From Diphasiastrum complanatum (Eukaryota > Streptophyta > Lycopodiopsida > Lycopodiales > Lycopodiaceae), in assembly GCA_029204225.1 (NCBI GenBank), contig CM055095.1, forward strand, positions 55,329,612 to 55,393,611: a DNA stretch of 64,000 bases, written 5' to 3'. A program made the position numbers and the translations under genes. The notes under the pieces were generated by a model, which was not told where the DNA came from, did no database searches, and saw only the letters and a list, made by a program, of their open reading frames with translations. Of the stretch, positions 1-10,400 are shown piece after piece. How positions within the stretch are numbered: the stretch's first letter is position 1; every line of letters begins with the position of its first letter.

Positions 1-408
1 CTTGCCATTCAGGGCTTTGGTGATGGATCGATTCTATAAATAGGCAGCTGTAGTAACTGCTTCTGCCCAGAATTTCTTTGGAAGAGAGGCATGGGCCATC
101 ATGCTCTTGGCACTCTCAATGAGTGTCTGATTCTTCCGCTCAGCTACACCATTGGACTGATGTGAGTAGCTGATTGTATATTATTGATGTATCATGTTGG
201 CCTTGAAAAACTCCTTGAATTCTGTGGAGATGTACTCTCCCCCTCTATCTGTGCGTAGTGCCTTCATCTTCCTCTGGGTCTAGTTCTCTACAGATGCCTT
301 GAACCGCATGAAGATGTTGAATGCTTCGGACTTGTTCTTCATATAGTAGGTTGTAGTTCTTCGAGAGAAGTCGTCGATGAAGGTTAGGAAATAGAGAGCT
401 CCCCATGT
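1..408 (-). pseudogene. Ty1/copia integrase fragment
   Basis: Read on the minus strand, this stretch encodes the catalytic core of a copia integrase, the enzyme that joins retrotransposon cDNA to the host chromosome. Visible motifs in order are FLTFIDDFSR (about 358-400), RTDRGGEY (second catalytic Asp, about 240-265), HQSNGVAERKN (catalytic Glu, about 130-160) and a following LPKKFWAEAV. These match the D-D-E core of the family. In-frame stops break it, for example within the segment before the RTD motif, and it runs off the window edge. It is a dead fragment; the rest of the element is not visible downstream on this strand. Confidence 0.85.
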
Positions 409-854
409 GGAAGCAGTCTGCATCGATTCCTTGAAGTCAATTAGGATGAACTCTGATACAACGTCATCCTCTACTCAGATGACTGAGAATCAAAAGATGA
501 CCAGTCGGGCTAAGATCAATATGCTGAAGGAGGAATCTCGACGAGCACCAATTCACGAGATATCTGAGACTTTCAAGAACTATACCTTGGATGATGTGGT
601 AATTATGTTGTCGCAAGCCTAGTGAGAACCTGATCACAGTCAGGCACCAGCGGAACAAGTCTTCAAGGGACCTGCGCGAACGCAACCAATGAACCTTGTC
701 GAGCCAGGTGAAGAAGAAAAGATAGTGCATGTGGGAGAGCAGGTAGGTTGTTAATAACTACTTTCTACCCTCGTCATCACGACATTCAACTAATCAATGA
801 ATAGGCTACCTCGACTGATTCTAATAAATTTTGTTATACAATTGATTAGCCATG
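409..854. other. Unassigned stretch with short ORF
   Basis: Next to the integrase fragment lies a short plus-strand frame (ATG at 446, stop at 622, 58 residues, hydrophilic, Ser/Thr-rich at the start). I do not recognise it. It could be a retrotransposon gag scrap or chance. Nothing else is visible up to the tandem repeat at 855. Confidence 0.25.
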
Positions 855-1114
855 ATTGAAAACTACTTCGCTATCATGCCAAGGGTCTCATAGACTTTTG
901 GCTTGCTTTTGAGTTATGACTTGTCTTTTCTCTTTCTTAATTCCTCCTTTCTGAAGCTGGAGAATTCCTACACATCATTGTCTTTCTGAAAACTACTTCG
1001 CTATCATGTCATGGGTCTCATACACTTTTGGCTTGCTTTTGAGTTATGACTTGTCTTTTCTCTTTCTTAATTAATTCCTCCTTTTTTGAAGCTAGAGAAT
1101 TTCTACACATCTTT
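855..1114. repeat. 130-bp tandem duplication
   Basis: Two adjacent copies share the start GAAAACTACTTCGCTATCAT (858 and 988) and run on through GGTCTCATA, CTTTTGGCTTGC and TCTTTCTTAATT. The period is 130 bp. The second copy has an extra TTAA near its end. It is non-coding. Confidence 0.85.
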
Positions 1115-2732
1115 GTCTTTCTTTTCTCAAACAAGTGTCTACCCTTGCAAGAAGGTGCCCACATATTCGATCACTTTTTTTCATTAGTTTTTTAATTTTT
1201 GCTTGGATATGGCACTTATACAAATTTGACTTTCCCCCAAAAAATACGATTCTTTATGTCATTTTGGAGCACACAAACTTTGGAGGATATACATCAATTT
1301 CATTACTCCATAAATTTGGTAATTTGGACATTTTTGGTTTACTGTAAATAGGAACTCAAAATGATTACTAAGTAATGGATTGATTTGATAGTTCAAGCTT
1401 TCAATTTGGAGAGTTGTACAGAACATATTTGAAGGAGATTTCACTAGGCTATCGACAATACACAATTTTCATTGAGTATTCTTTGTTAAGACTATTTTGT
1501 GAATGTTCCTTGCTGATTTATGTTTCATTTGATACCTCTTCCATGTTGCCTACAATATGAAATTCATAAAACCTCTCAAAGAGAATGGATAAATTTAAAC
1601 CACCATTTGTTGGAACGTGCTATCAACCCATGGGATACATAGAATCGAACTTGGGTGGGCGAGCCCGACTCGAGCATGATAAACCAACTCACCACCTATG
1701 GGAAGATCATGCAATGGAACATGAACAAGTACAACAATGAATGATGCTTACAATGGCACCCATTTTTTAGCATGGGAAGTGATTGGATGGGAAAAAGGCC
1801 ACTACCCCTCTTCTAGTTGATAAGTCGCAACTTAACTTGCCCATTTGAAGTCTTGCAATGATTTATCTATTTTCCTTAAGGTGCCCCCCACAACTCAATA
1901 TGTCACAACTACTAAAAAATATCATGCAATTTTTGCTCCACATAAACCACCTTCACTTGCCTAAGGTGTCAAAAGGCCCATCACACCTCATGTGTCACAT
2001 GGTGTCTAACTTGAGGTAAGTGTGAAATGTATGCATCATTGGTAGACTTATTTAGAACAAGGGATTTGTGGGCGCCCAACTCTCAAACCCATACTTTCTA
2101 GGTGTGTTAACTAGTATGAATCACATTGGTGAAGAAGATCATGTTATGCTCTATTTGATTGGAGGATGAGAGTATGAATATTATTTAAAAAATAAACTTG
2201 GCTCAAGTGATAGATCCACATAGCATAAAATCTTTGGAGAAGTAATGTGGGCTAGTGCATTCCACCACTATGGAGGCACTATAGATTGTGACTACATTGG
2301 AATTCTAGTAATGCTTATTACTAGATGATAAAAGCTGCCACCAAGTGCCTGGATTAATCCGAAAAAATGGAGCAACACTATACCTCAACCTTATTCATCG
2401 ATATTATTCTAATCAATCACGCCTTTCCTACACAAAATTGCTTCAACAAGATCACAGATCCTTTATTCACATTGTTAGTGTGATGTTCTTAGCCACACCT
2501 GCCAACACTTATCTTTCCAACTCAATACATCATGTGAACTTATTTATGGACAAGACAGAATTTAATATAATTGTATCTCTGATTATTATTTCACAAAAGT
2601 CCCATGCCTCAAATTGATCTGATTTTCATTAGATTATATATACAGTGGGCATTTTTTATCTGATGATCTTAAATCTTTAAAAATATAGTCCTCAGTTAAG
2701 AAGAGCCTGATTATGAATGTTTATAGAACACA
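1115..2732. other. No recognisable gene
   Basis: AT-rich sequence with only short chance frames on both strands. I see no retroelement motif, splice-supported exon or repeat with another copy in the window. Confidence 0.5.
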
Positions 2733-3242
2733 TCAATCTGTCTGTAAATAGAACCTTTTGTTTTCTTCAGAATATTTGAAGAAAATTCTGAAGCAGTCCT
2801 TCAACTGCTCTTTGTGCAGATAAATGCTTGTTGGTATTCTTTTACCATCTTGCCCAATTTCCATGGCTCCGATCCTTGTACACGGGCCCAGGTGCTTCAA
2901 AGAGAGGTACCTTGCCTCCATTGCAGACACAACCATTATATCAGCTCCCCACACACGGTGTTCACATTCCTTCAACACAATTTCATGTTTTGTTGTATTG
3001 ATTATTTTGACAAGCTTATCTTGGAATAAGCTTTTAATGGTTTTGATTAGATTGACCTGTTTCAAACCTTCAAAACCTCCAAAGGATTTCAGCTTCTTTA
3101 CAGTCCTTGCAGAACTCAATCTAGCTGTTTCAGTGAAGCTCTTAAGCTTTGTAAGAGTCTTCCGCTGGTTGAAGCTCTTGGATTTATACATCAGCAAAGT
3201 GTTCAAAGCCACCTGCAAACCCGTGGATAAGTCAGCCTTCAT
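2733..3242 (-). CDS. Unrecognised protein, possible terminal exon
   Basis: An uninterrupted minus-strand frame of about 169 residues from the first ATG (3240-3242, MKADLSTGLQ) to the stop at 2733. The first half is very basic, with Lys/Ser/Arg-rich repeats such as TLTKLKSF and VKKLKSF. The second half looks globular, with ECEHRVWGADIMVV, LGPCTRIGAMEIG and a C-terminal RIFFKYSEENKRFYLQ. It lacks retrotransposon motifs. An alternative start exists as a splice acceptor: minus-strand GGGTTTGCAG ends just before GTGGCTTTG at about 3209, in phase 0, so this may be a last exon. I cannot name the family. Length and composition argue against chance, but expression is not shown. Confidence 0.5.
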   Translation of the reverse strand: MKADLSTGLQVALNTLLMYKSKSFNQRKTLTKLKSFTETARLSSARTVKKLKSFGGFEGLKQVNLIKTIKSLFQDKLVKIINTTKHEIVLKECEHRVWGADIMVVSAMEARYLSLKHLGPCTRIGAMEIGQDGKRIPTSIYLHKEQLKDCFRIFFKYSEENKRFYLQTD

Positions 3243-5300
3243 TTGAATGTTCAATGATGAGAGTTTGACAATTAGAAAGTTGCATAATAACTCGCTCCAA
3301 CAGGATAAATGGAGCAGAAGAGCAACTTGTTAGCTACTTAATTCAAATAAGAACTGTTAACAATTGATTTAAGTCTTAAACAGTAACCGCTGGAATTCCC
3401 AGTATGAGACAACCATTCAAAACTGTCCAAACCTCCAAAACTCAAGAACATCTAAAAGTCTGTAAATTGCATATGCAACACGTATTCCAATCCCTTTTTT
3501 CTAAGAGATGAAAAAGATAGTTGGGATGCGTTCAGTTAGCTGGAGAATTTTCAGAGATCTAGAATGAAGTGGCCAAAGCTTTCCTGGCATTAGACATTAG
3601 AAATGGATGGATGCATAAGCTGCTTCTGATACAAGCAGCTCCGTCAATTGCATTGAAGCGTTTTTAAGTTTAACGTCGCGTGAGCTACAAAGACTAAATC
3701 ATTTTGCATCCTTAGCATCGTGACGCCTCAGCGCCATCAGTATCTGACCAGCTCTTGTATCTCAATTACCTAGGCTTGACTTGCCATCTTGTAGAAAGAA
3801 TCTTCATTACAAACTATAAGGATCTCACTACAGGACAATAAGCTCCTCAACGACTGACGCAGTCACTTCAAAAGAAGTGGAATCCTCTAAAAAGCAGCTT
3901 GATTTAGTGCAAGCTAGGCAGCATGGGTCGTTTCAAACCAGAAAATCCGTGACATCCCCTACAAATCATCTCTATTGAACCAATTAAACTATCTGCAGCC
4001 AGCACCACCTTTATAACATATGGATCTACTTCATTCAATCAATGCATTCTCCAACATCGACCCGATTTAGAAGACCAACTTGCGGCAATTTTACGGATAT
4101 GCCTATGTAGATGGCATGTAACAGCAAAGAGTTCCGATCTCAATTACTATTAAACTAAAACTTCAAACATAGCAGAAAGAGCAAAACGGTGCAAGCCCTT
4201 AAACTTTCCAAAACGAACACTAGAAACCTGCTTCTCTTAGATCTAAATTCTTGGAAGAATTGCAATTATCGCGAGGCCACCTTCTGAACATGCCAAAAAC
4301 TATGATGTAGAAGGACAATGACTCTGCGACAATGGCAAAATGCCTTAAGTAGCCGTTCGAGCACATAAAATTCCTTAAAGGAAAACACACCACGCAACAT
4401 AGAACCTAACACTGCTGCTCAGCATAACTATAATGCATACAAACGTAGTTCGAAGTTCGAACAGTATTATTAGTCCACATACAACGACATCACAACAAGT
4501 ATGATATTAAGCATGTCGATTGTCATAGAGCAGCAGAATCAAAGAGCACGCAAATTTCAGAAACCCAAAGCAGATCTGCAGTAATTTCACCACAAATTTA
4601 AAAAGCAACAAACCATAGCAGATGCAGAAGGTTACCCAGAGGGGGAAATTGGCAATTGCTTGCTTATGCGTGTTGAAGATCCTCGAGGAAGAGATGAATA
4701 GATAGATCCAATTGCTCGCTCCCTCGCTGGAATGGATCGCAAAATGGGCAGAAAATGAACATATATATGTGTATGTGTGATGCTTCAGCTAAAGAAAAAG
4801 GGAAAGAAGGAAGGAAGAGATGGAAAAGACAGTAAGGATGCGTGGAAGCTGCGTCCAATCGCAGAATTTCATGTGGTCAACAACGCGTCTACCACCCTTC
4901 CTCGTGGGGTCTCTTCAGTACGGGCCATTCAAATAATGCCACTTGTCACATAAATTTCTCTTTGTTATTGCTGTTATTGTTCATGAGAGACTTCAATAGC
5001 CCCCACCTTTGGGCGGCTTTAATGCAGGGGGCCACATAGTTGTGCCTCTCATTAGAAAATGCACCTCTCAGGCACTTGCAATGCATATGCTTGCATAAGT
5101 ACCACACCATTCAAGGGATATATATATTTTCTCCATTAGCTCCATCGGCTACCCTTGGATCATCCAAGGGTTGGCTTACTTCATTACCTTGGCACCCAAA
5201 AATTTCTAAGTTCAAGCCTTCTTTGAAAACCAGTAAGCATTACCCTTGGATGGAGTGGGGCCAACACTGCAAGTGCCTATGGAGTGCACTCCTTAAGCAT
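3243..5300. other. No clear gene; possible 5' leader on minus
   Basis: No motif-bearing frame is present. On the minus strand a CT-rich leader-like segment (about 4637-4858) ends in CTGGGTAACC, which could be a 5' splice site for a transcript running toward the frame at 2733-3242. There is no protein-level support for that link. Confidence 0.3.
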
Positions 5301-5548
5301 TCCCCATGTGGTCAATGCCCAAGTCCTACCCGAATGGACAGGGCTAGAGAAAAACCTCCCGCAAGCGATTTTTTTGGGCACCCATCCGCCCGAGGTCCCA
5401 GGCATCGGAGTGCGGGTCCCAGGGGCGTGGCTCCAGGGTAGTGCCCCTAGGTCAGTGCGCTCGTGTGTCCCCAGCAGCCACCAAGGCCGGGCAAAGAGGC
5501 GTGGCTCCGAGGCATATGTGAGACAGAGGGCAAGTTATCACTTATATG

Positions 5549-5575
5549 CCCCCCCCCCCCCCCCCCCCCCCCCCC
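5549..5575. repeat. Poly-C tract (27)
   Basis: An uninterrupted run of 27 C, directly followed by TCCCTTCC. It is one of several very long C/G homopolymers between 5.5 and 7.5 kb. Runs this long are unstable and prone to assembly length error. Confidence 0.9.
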
Positions 5576-5600
5576 TCCCTTCCTGCACTAACTTCAAGAA

Positions 5601-5670
5601 ATGCTTATGGGATAATGTTCTGGCTGCCCGGTAACATTGTGCTCTGGGCAGCCATTAATAAATAATGTGG
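5601..5670 (+). repeat. Stem-loop plus AAT-tail dispersed repeat, copy 1
   Basis: The order is ATGCTTATGGGATAATGTTC, then a perfect inverted repeat GGCTGCCC ... GGGCAGCC (5622-5629 / 5646-5653), then an A/T run with AAT units, then TGTGG. The same order occurs on the other strand at 13044-13132. This fits the conserved end of a dispersed repeat; the class is unknown. Confidence 0.65.
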
Positions 5671-6017
5671 CACGCCAGGGCCAAATGGCCCTGGCCTGCT
5701 TAGATACGAAGAGCCCCCACCACAATGCTTTCTAAATTCTCAAATATCGATATCATAAAATAAAAATTTGATAATTTTTTATACAAGCATGTAACTCTTA
5801 TATAAATATGTCTTCAAAAAATTGAGAAGCTTTAAAAAGTGCAAGTTTTTTATGATAACTTAAAAGTGGTTTCCCGAGCACCACCCTCAGGATTGGGGCT
5901 TTAGAGGACGTGTGTTGGGTTCATCCATTGGAAACCCCCATGTGGCGCAGCTACCCGACCCAGCCCGAATGGCAACATGTCCGAGAGAAATTTGTCCTAT
6001 AAGCCATTGTCCTGTGA

Positions 6018-6180
6018 GCACCGGTGCCGTTTCTCTCGGGCACAAATGAGACCTGGCACCAATTTTCTGCAGGCACTAGTGCCACTTTAGAGAGCACACA
6101 ATTTTCATGGGCACCGGCACCACTTTCCCACGGACATGACACTGGTGCCATTTTCCACGAGCATCGGTGCCACTCTCCCG
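6018..6180. repeat. Degenerate palindromic GGCAC..GTGCC repeats
   Basis: At least five short near-palindromes recur here: GCACCGGTGCC (6018), GGCACTAGTGCC (6072), GCACCGGCACC (6111), CACTGGTGCC (6140) and CATCGGTGCC (6162). Pyrimidine-rich spacers separate them. They are non-coding despite open frames on both strands. Confidence 0.6.
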
Positions 6181-6259
6181 GGCACCCACATGCATGTGAG
6201 ACTATTGTCCAATTTACAGCTATATCGTCAAACACCACACTGCTTGGAAGATGAGAGCG

Positions 6260-6287
6260 CCCCCCCCCCCCCCCCCCCCCCCCCCCC
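6260..6287. repeat. Poly-C tract (28)
   Basis: An uninterrupted run of 28 C that follows the palindromic repeat block. It explains the apparent poly-Pro/poly-Gly frames here, which are not genes. Confidence 0.9.
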
Positions 6288-7390
6288 TTCTCAAAAGAAA
6301 AAGACAAAAAATCTATCTTAACTTTTAAGTACTAAGATAACTAATAAATTTCAATTCATTCATAAGAGTTTTTTTCTCTTCTAAATTTTATACTTAAAAG
6401 GATTGATAAGGAAGTACATATATGAAGTAATAAAGAAATAATTACACAAATATTTTATAAGTTTTGTCATGATTGATTTGAAGAATCTTGTGAAATGGGC
6501 TAGATCACTATAAAAGATTTTTGGGTAGAATAAAGTGTCTAGATATGTTTTCGCACACACAAGTGCCTCACAAGTACTTATGCCTTCTTATTGGCTCTCA
6601 ACACAATAATGGCCCTCACCCTATTTCACAAACAACACCAACACCACTTATCCATACTTGGAACGTGACATCGCAAATCTTGGTGTTCTATTATTAAAAC
6701 ATTTTTGGCAAAAGTCGAGGCCCACAATATTTCCAAGTGCAATGGAGGTAGCTATATAAAGAATAACAACAATGGAAAGGATAAGTAGACAAAGGAAGTG
6801 CATCAAAACATTGGTGGGATGAAAGATATGTGTGCATGCTTCTAATTTATTTATTTTTTAGGGGGGGGGAGCGTGGGAGGTACTTAAATTATGAGAACGC
6901 TCTTAACAATTGCCTTCTAAAGCACTTTTGGCCTTTACTTGGCAAAGACATAGCAAAAAACATGCATAGCACATGCCACAAAAATCATGGTCACTAGTTC
7001 TCCATGCAGTAAACATTTTGTTGCTTTAAAAATAATAATGACCATAATAGAAACCTAGCACCAAGCATAATGTAGGGGAAGGCCCCCAAGCAATCATCCT
7101 CTTAGATAGAAAGGCCTCAATGCTTACCCCCCCCCCCCCACCCCCCCTCCCCCCCAAAAAAAAAAAGAAATGATTGTCAAGATTTTCAAAAATTTTATAT
7201 TAAAATAAGTGTCTCATACATGACAATGAATTATTCTCTCAATGTTAACCATTCATTTTAGAAGATGATTAAACTATGAAAAAGGGCATTCAAAGTTTCA
7301 CATGGCAACTCATATTCATTTTATGTTGTCATCCCATTGAACATGCCATTAAGAATTTTATGGCATCCACATGAAGACATAATAGTTGGG
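6288..7390. other. No recognisable gene; C-rich tract inside
   Basis: AT-rich non-coding sequence. An interrupted C tract followed by poly-A lies at about 7129-7166. No conserved protein motif was found. Confidence 0.5.
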
Positions 7391-7393
7391 GGT

Positions 7394-7413
7394 GGGGGGG
7401 GGGGGGGGGGGGG

Positions 7414-7505
<92 letters not shown>
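7394..7505. repeat. Poly-G plus (GA)n microsatellite
   Basis: A run of 23 G (7394-7416) passes directly into about 44 GA dinucleotides. Frames reading poly-Gly/Arg-Glu or poly-Ser-Leu across it are artefacts of the repeat. Confidence 0.95.
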
Positions 7506-7507
<2 letters not shown>

Positions 7508-8113
7508 ATCCATTTACCAGCAGTAAACCCTGGTTGAGCAAATTTCCATAGCCTCTGAGAAAGAGTAATTGCTCTTACTGTGCTTCATGGTTGACTCCAT
7601 CCTTCTAGGATTAGCTTGGCCTCAGTAGAACCTTCCTGGGTAGCAATTTAAAGTGCCCAATTCCGTCAACTATAGAGAAAGATCTGTGGTTTTTCAATTT
7701 TTCTGAAAACTAGACCCTAGCTCCCCAAACTGCTTCTTTCTCTTCACACTATAAATGGATATCAAAATCCTCTCAGCCCAGAGTTGCCACTACCCTGCTC
7801 CACCTTTCGATCCACTTCACTCAATAATTGACAGATTATAGAAGTTCTGGCCAATTTTCTGTCACAGCCGTTTTTCGAAGCAACCCACCGTTTTGAGCAA
7901 TTTCTTCGTGAATTCTCCCCGGAATCCACATATGACGATCATTCTGATCTTCCCCGAAGCTCCGATTGAAGGAACTTTGCTGTCTCCTGCCATTCGGACT
8001 GCCGATACCCCGTATGGAGTCCTCTCTCCTGAAACGCTATGAGCGCTATTTCTCTTGGTGAGATATGCTATCCCATGGCTCCACCGGATTGTGCATACCT
8101 GCAACAGCCTGCC

Positions 8114-8125
8114 GCTCTGATACCA
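8114..8125 (-). other. Retrotransposon primer-binding site
   Basis: On the minus strand this reads TGGTATCAGAGC. It is the standard plant LTR-retrotransposon primer site, complementary to the 3' end of initiator tRNA-Met. It follows the end of an LTR-like segment. The sequence beyond it (7745-8113) looks like an untranslated leader with no intact gag. Confidence 0.75.
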
Positions 8126-8600
8126 AGTTGAAATTTTGATAGAATCTAGTGCAGTATGCAGATCACATCACACAATCACCATAGCCACTCCTCACAAGCT
8201 CTCATAGATGGCACAACAAAAGTTAATAGATTACAAAGAAACACTGTACATATATAGTATTCACAAACTGCATGAAAAGGCAGGTGTCCTAAAATTGGCC
8301 TACCACCTGGTGAGGCCCGATATGGCCAAATTCGACCGACAAACTTGGGACATGCTCCCAAGTATAGCAAGTATTGTAAATAACTTTGTACAGGCTAATT
8401 TTTCCTATGTGTGGCTACTCGGCTAACCCAAGTAGCCAGCTACGGGATCAGTGCCCGATCAATCTATCCTTATGGGTCACGTCCCGATCACAACCATATA
8501 TAGTAAACCAAATAAACTGTACAATAATTACATCATCACATTTAGAGCTTATACTAATGAATCAGATCAAAACTGATTTCTAACTCAGACAAATAAAAGT
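8126..8600 (-). mobile_element. LTR upstream of the primer site
   Basis: The segment on the 5' side (minus strand) of the primer site is LTR-like in position and length. It has a TATATATG box on the minus strand near 8250. The outer boundary near 8590-8610 is not fixed because no second LTR copy lies in the window. It appears to sit in the intron that follows the exon at 8627-8700. Confidence 0.5.
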
Positions 8601-8626
8601 AGACAATTATTTATGTAGTACCATAC

Positions 8627-9472
8627 CTGTAGACAAGCCTTCGAGCACACAAAACTAGCTCTGGTTGCTTATCCTCACCAGCTCCATTCTTCATTTCTTT
8701 CTGCAAATTAGGAAAGGCAAGTTGAAAGTGTAATTGGCGTTGTCTCCTGAAGAAGATCTAATGTCCGTCTGGAAGTGAAGAGCCATCATCTACCATGGCC
8801 AGTTGCATGACAATGCCTTTGGCCATTTCAATCATTTGCCACCAAAAAGTTTCCTTTGCCATGTACCGTCTGAAGCTTTTGTTATCGGAGCTCATACCCA
8901 TGGCTTCTCTTTGTTGCTTGTCTCTTCCAAGCAAAGCAATGACTTCTTTCTTCCTGTGACAATATGTCAATTTGTGTAATTTGAAAGATGCTATTATTAC
9001 ACTTGGTGTGTAACAGATGCTATGATTGCATGTTTAGAGCATGAATGGTTACGAGTTGCAAACTTACTTCGTTGCGCTAACACAAGATGCTGCGATAGTC
9101 TGGAGTTTGTCTTCAGTCACCACTATTCCCTTTGCACTCCAATCTAGGTTATACAAAATATGAAAGAATCCAGTTCCATTCGCAGGGTTGGCAATGATAG
9201 CCAACTTATACGTCTTGTTATTTATAGATTTTTCGATAGCCTACAAGCAAAAACTGTTAGTGTTTACCAATTACAGATTTTTCCACTGGAATATTGAAGG
9301 AGATTGTCACAAACCTGTACAACGATGTCATGGCGTTCCTTACGTTCTTCTTCTGTCAAATGCTGCCCATCAATCACTGAGTCATGCTCATGTACCAATC
9401 TATCATGCCAATCATTAAAGCACTTGGCGATCAATTCATCATAAATCATGAGCAATGCAGACAACAATTCAC
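8627..9472 (-). CDS. Four exons of an unrecognised host gene
   Basis: Four minus-strand exons fit together: 9315-9472, 9068-9240, 8794-8953 and 8627-8700. Introns are 74, 114 and 93 bp. Each starts with GT (GTTTGT, GTAAGT, GTAGAT) and ends with AG. Exon phases are consistent (2-0, 0-2, 2-0, 0-2), and the frame is open across all junctions. The peptide includes MIYDELIAKCFNDWHDR, LTEEERKERHDIVVQ, LAIIANPANGTGFFHILYN, SFRRYMAKETFWWQMIEMA and PELVLCARRLVYR. It carries no transposon motif and I do not recognise the family. Both ends are open: a donor CTACAG/GTATGG follows the last exon, and an acceptor-like TTTTAAG precedes the first. It may be part of a larger gene or a severed remnant, since an LTR and a copia fragment flank it. 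Confidence 0.6.
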
Positions 9473-9617
9473 CTTAAAATCTATGGTATGGTTCAAATCT
9501 ATGACACGACAAACAAGTTTACTCGTCCGTATCTACTCATTGCATTTTTCGGTGCTAGATCTCATATGATGTCCATATGAAATCTATCAGACAGATCTTT
9601 ATGTTAATTTGCAAAAT

Positions 9618-9860
9618 CCATGAGGGTAGATGATTCACATCCAAAGTATTTCTGGGGAGAAGTTATTACTTGTGCTAACTTTTTGTGCAATAGGCTTCCA
9701 TCCAAGATAATAGTGGAAAGACACCTCATTTTCTTTGGTGTCGCCAAGTGCGAAAGACCTCAGAATCTTTGGTTCTCCTTATTCAAGGTATTTTCATATT
9801 GGACAACTGAAGACATTGAATTTGAGAATCCTTGGCTCATCATCTTTCGGAATACTTAAA
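9618..9860 (+). pseudogene. Ty1/copia integrase C-terminal fragment
   Basis: The plus strand encodes YFWGEVITCANFLCNRLPSK, typical of the copia integrase segment just after the catalytic Glu. After a frameshift near 9735 it continues as SAKDLRIFGS, the conserved segment that follows. Frameshifted and truncated, it lies directly upstream of the four-exon gene read on the other strand. Confidence 0.75.
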
Positions 9861-10189
9861 GAGTTCTCCAACTCCCATGAGCTTGGAAACTCTAGGTTCA
9901 TGTGCACACATCCACGAGAGCTTTGCCTTGTTCTAGTTGGAGGCCCAATCCCATGAATTGCATCAAAGCACTTCCATTCTTAAGTGAATCAATGCAAAAT
10001 TATGGCTACATGGCAATTTCACTAATGTTCAAGCTAACATATTCATAACATCCATCTAATGTTGTTGTTTCATTTGCTAAGGTTTTGCTAGGTTTTGGTA
10101 CGGGCACATGACAGAGCTACCATATGATCTACTAACTAACAGATACCGAATCACAAGGTATTTAATATTTGTGAAAAACAATGATTCTC
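9861..10189. other. No recognisable gene
   Basis: Nothing beyond decayed sequence following the integrase fragment. Confidence 0.5.
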
Positions 10190-10400
10190 TCCAAGCTAAA
10201 ATCTCTCTTTCAAGTGAGTTGGGGTTTTTGAAAGAGTTGGGGTTTAAGTCTTAAGATGCATCTTTTCTAAATTACAAGACTTATTCCTCTCTCAAAGCTA
10301 AAAGTCTTTGTTTCAAGTGAGTTGGACTTTAAGATGCATCTTTTTAAAATTGCAGGACCTATTCCTCTCTCAAAGCTAAAGTACGTTTTTCAAGTGAGTT
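10190..10400. repeat. Imperfect tandem repeat, three units
   Basis: Three units share AAGCTAAA...TTCAAGTGAGTTG (about 10193, 10297 and 10372). TTAAGATGCATCTTTT and CCTCTCTCAAAG fall between them. Spacing is about 104 and 76 bp. Non-coding. Confidence 0.7.

Noticed and set aside
4637-4858. Minus-strand first exon for the 2733-3242 frame
   Set aside because: Only a donor-like CTGGGTAACC and a CT-rich leader support it. Kept as a possibility, not annotated as an exon.
5951-6321. Overlapping 60-118 codon frames on both strands
   Set aside because: Produced by the palindromic repeat array and poly-C tract; no conserved motif.
7321-7537. Poly-Ser-Leu and Gly/Arg-Glu reading frames
   Set aside because: They are translations of poly-G and (GA)n repeats.
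2733-9472. One gene joining the four exons at 8627-9472 to the frame at 2733-3242
   Set aside because: The last of the four exons ends in phase 2, but the visible acceptors before the 2733 frame are phase 0. No bridging exon was found.
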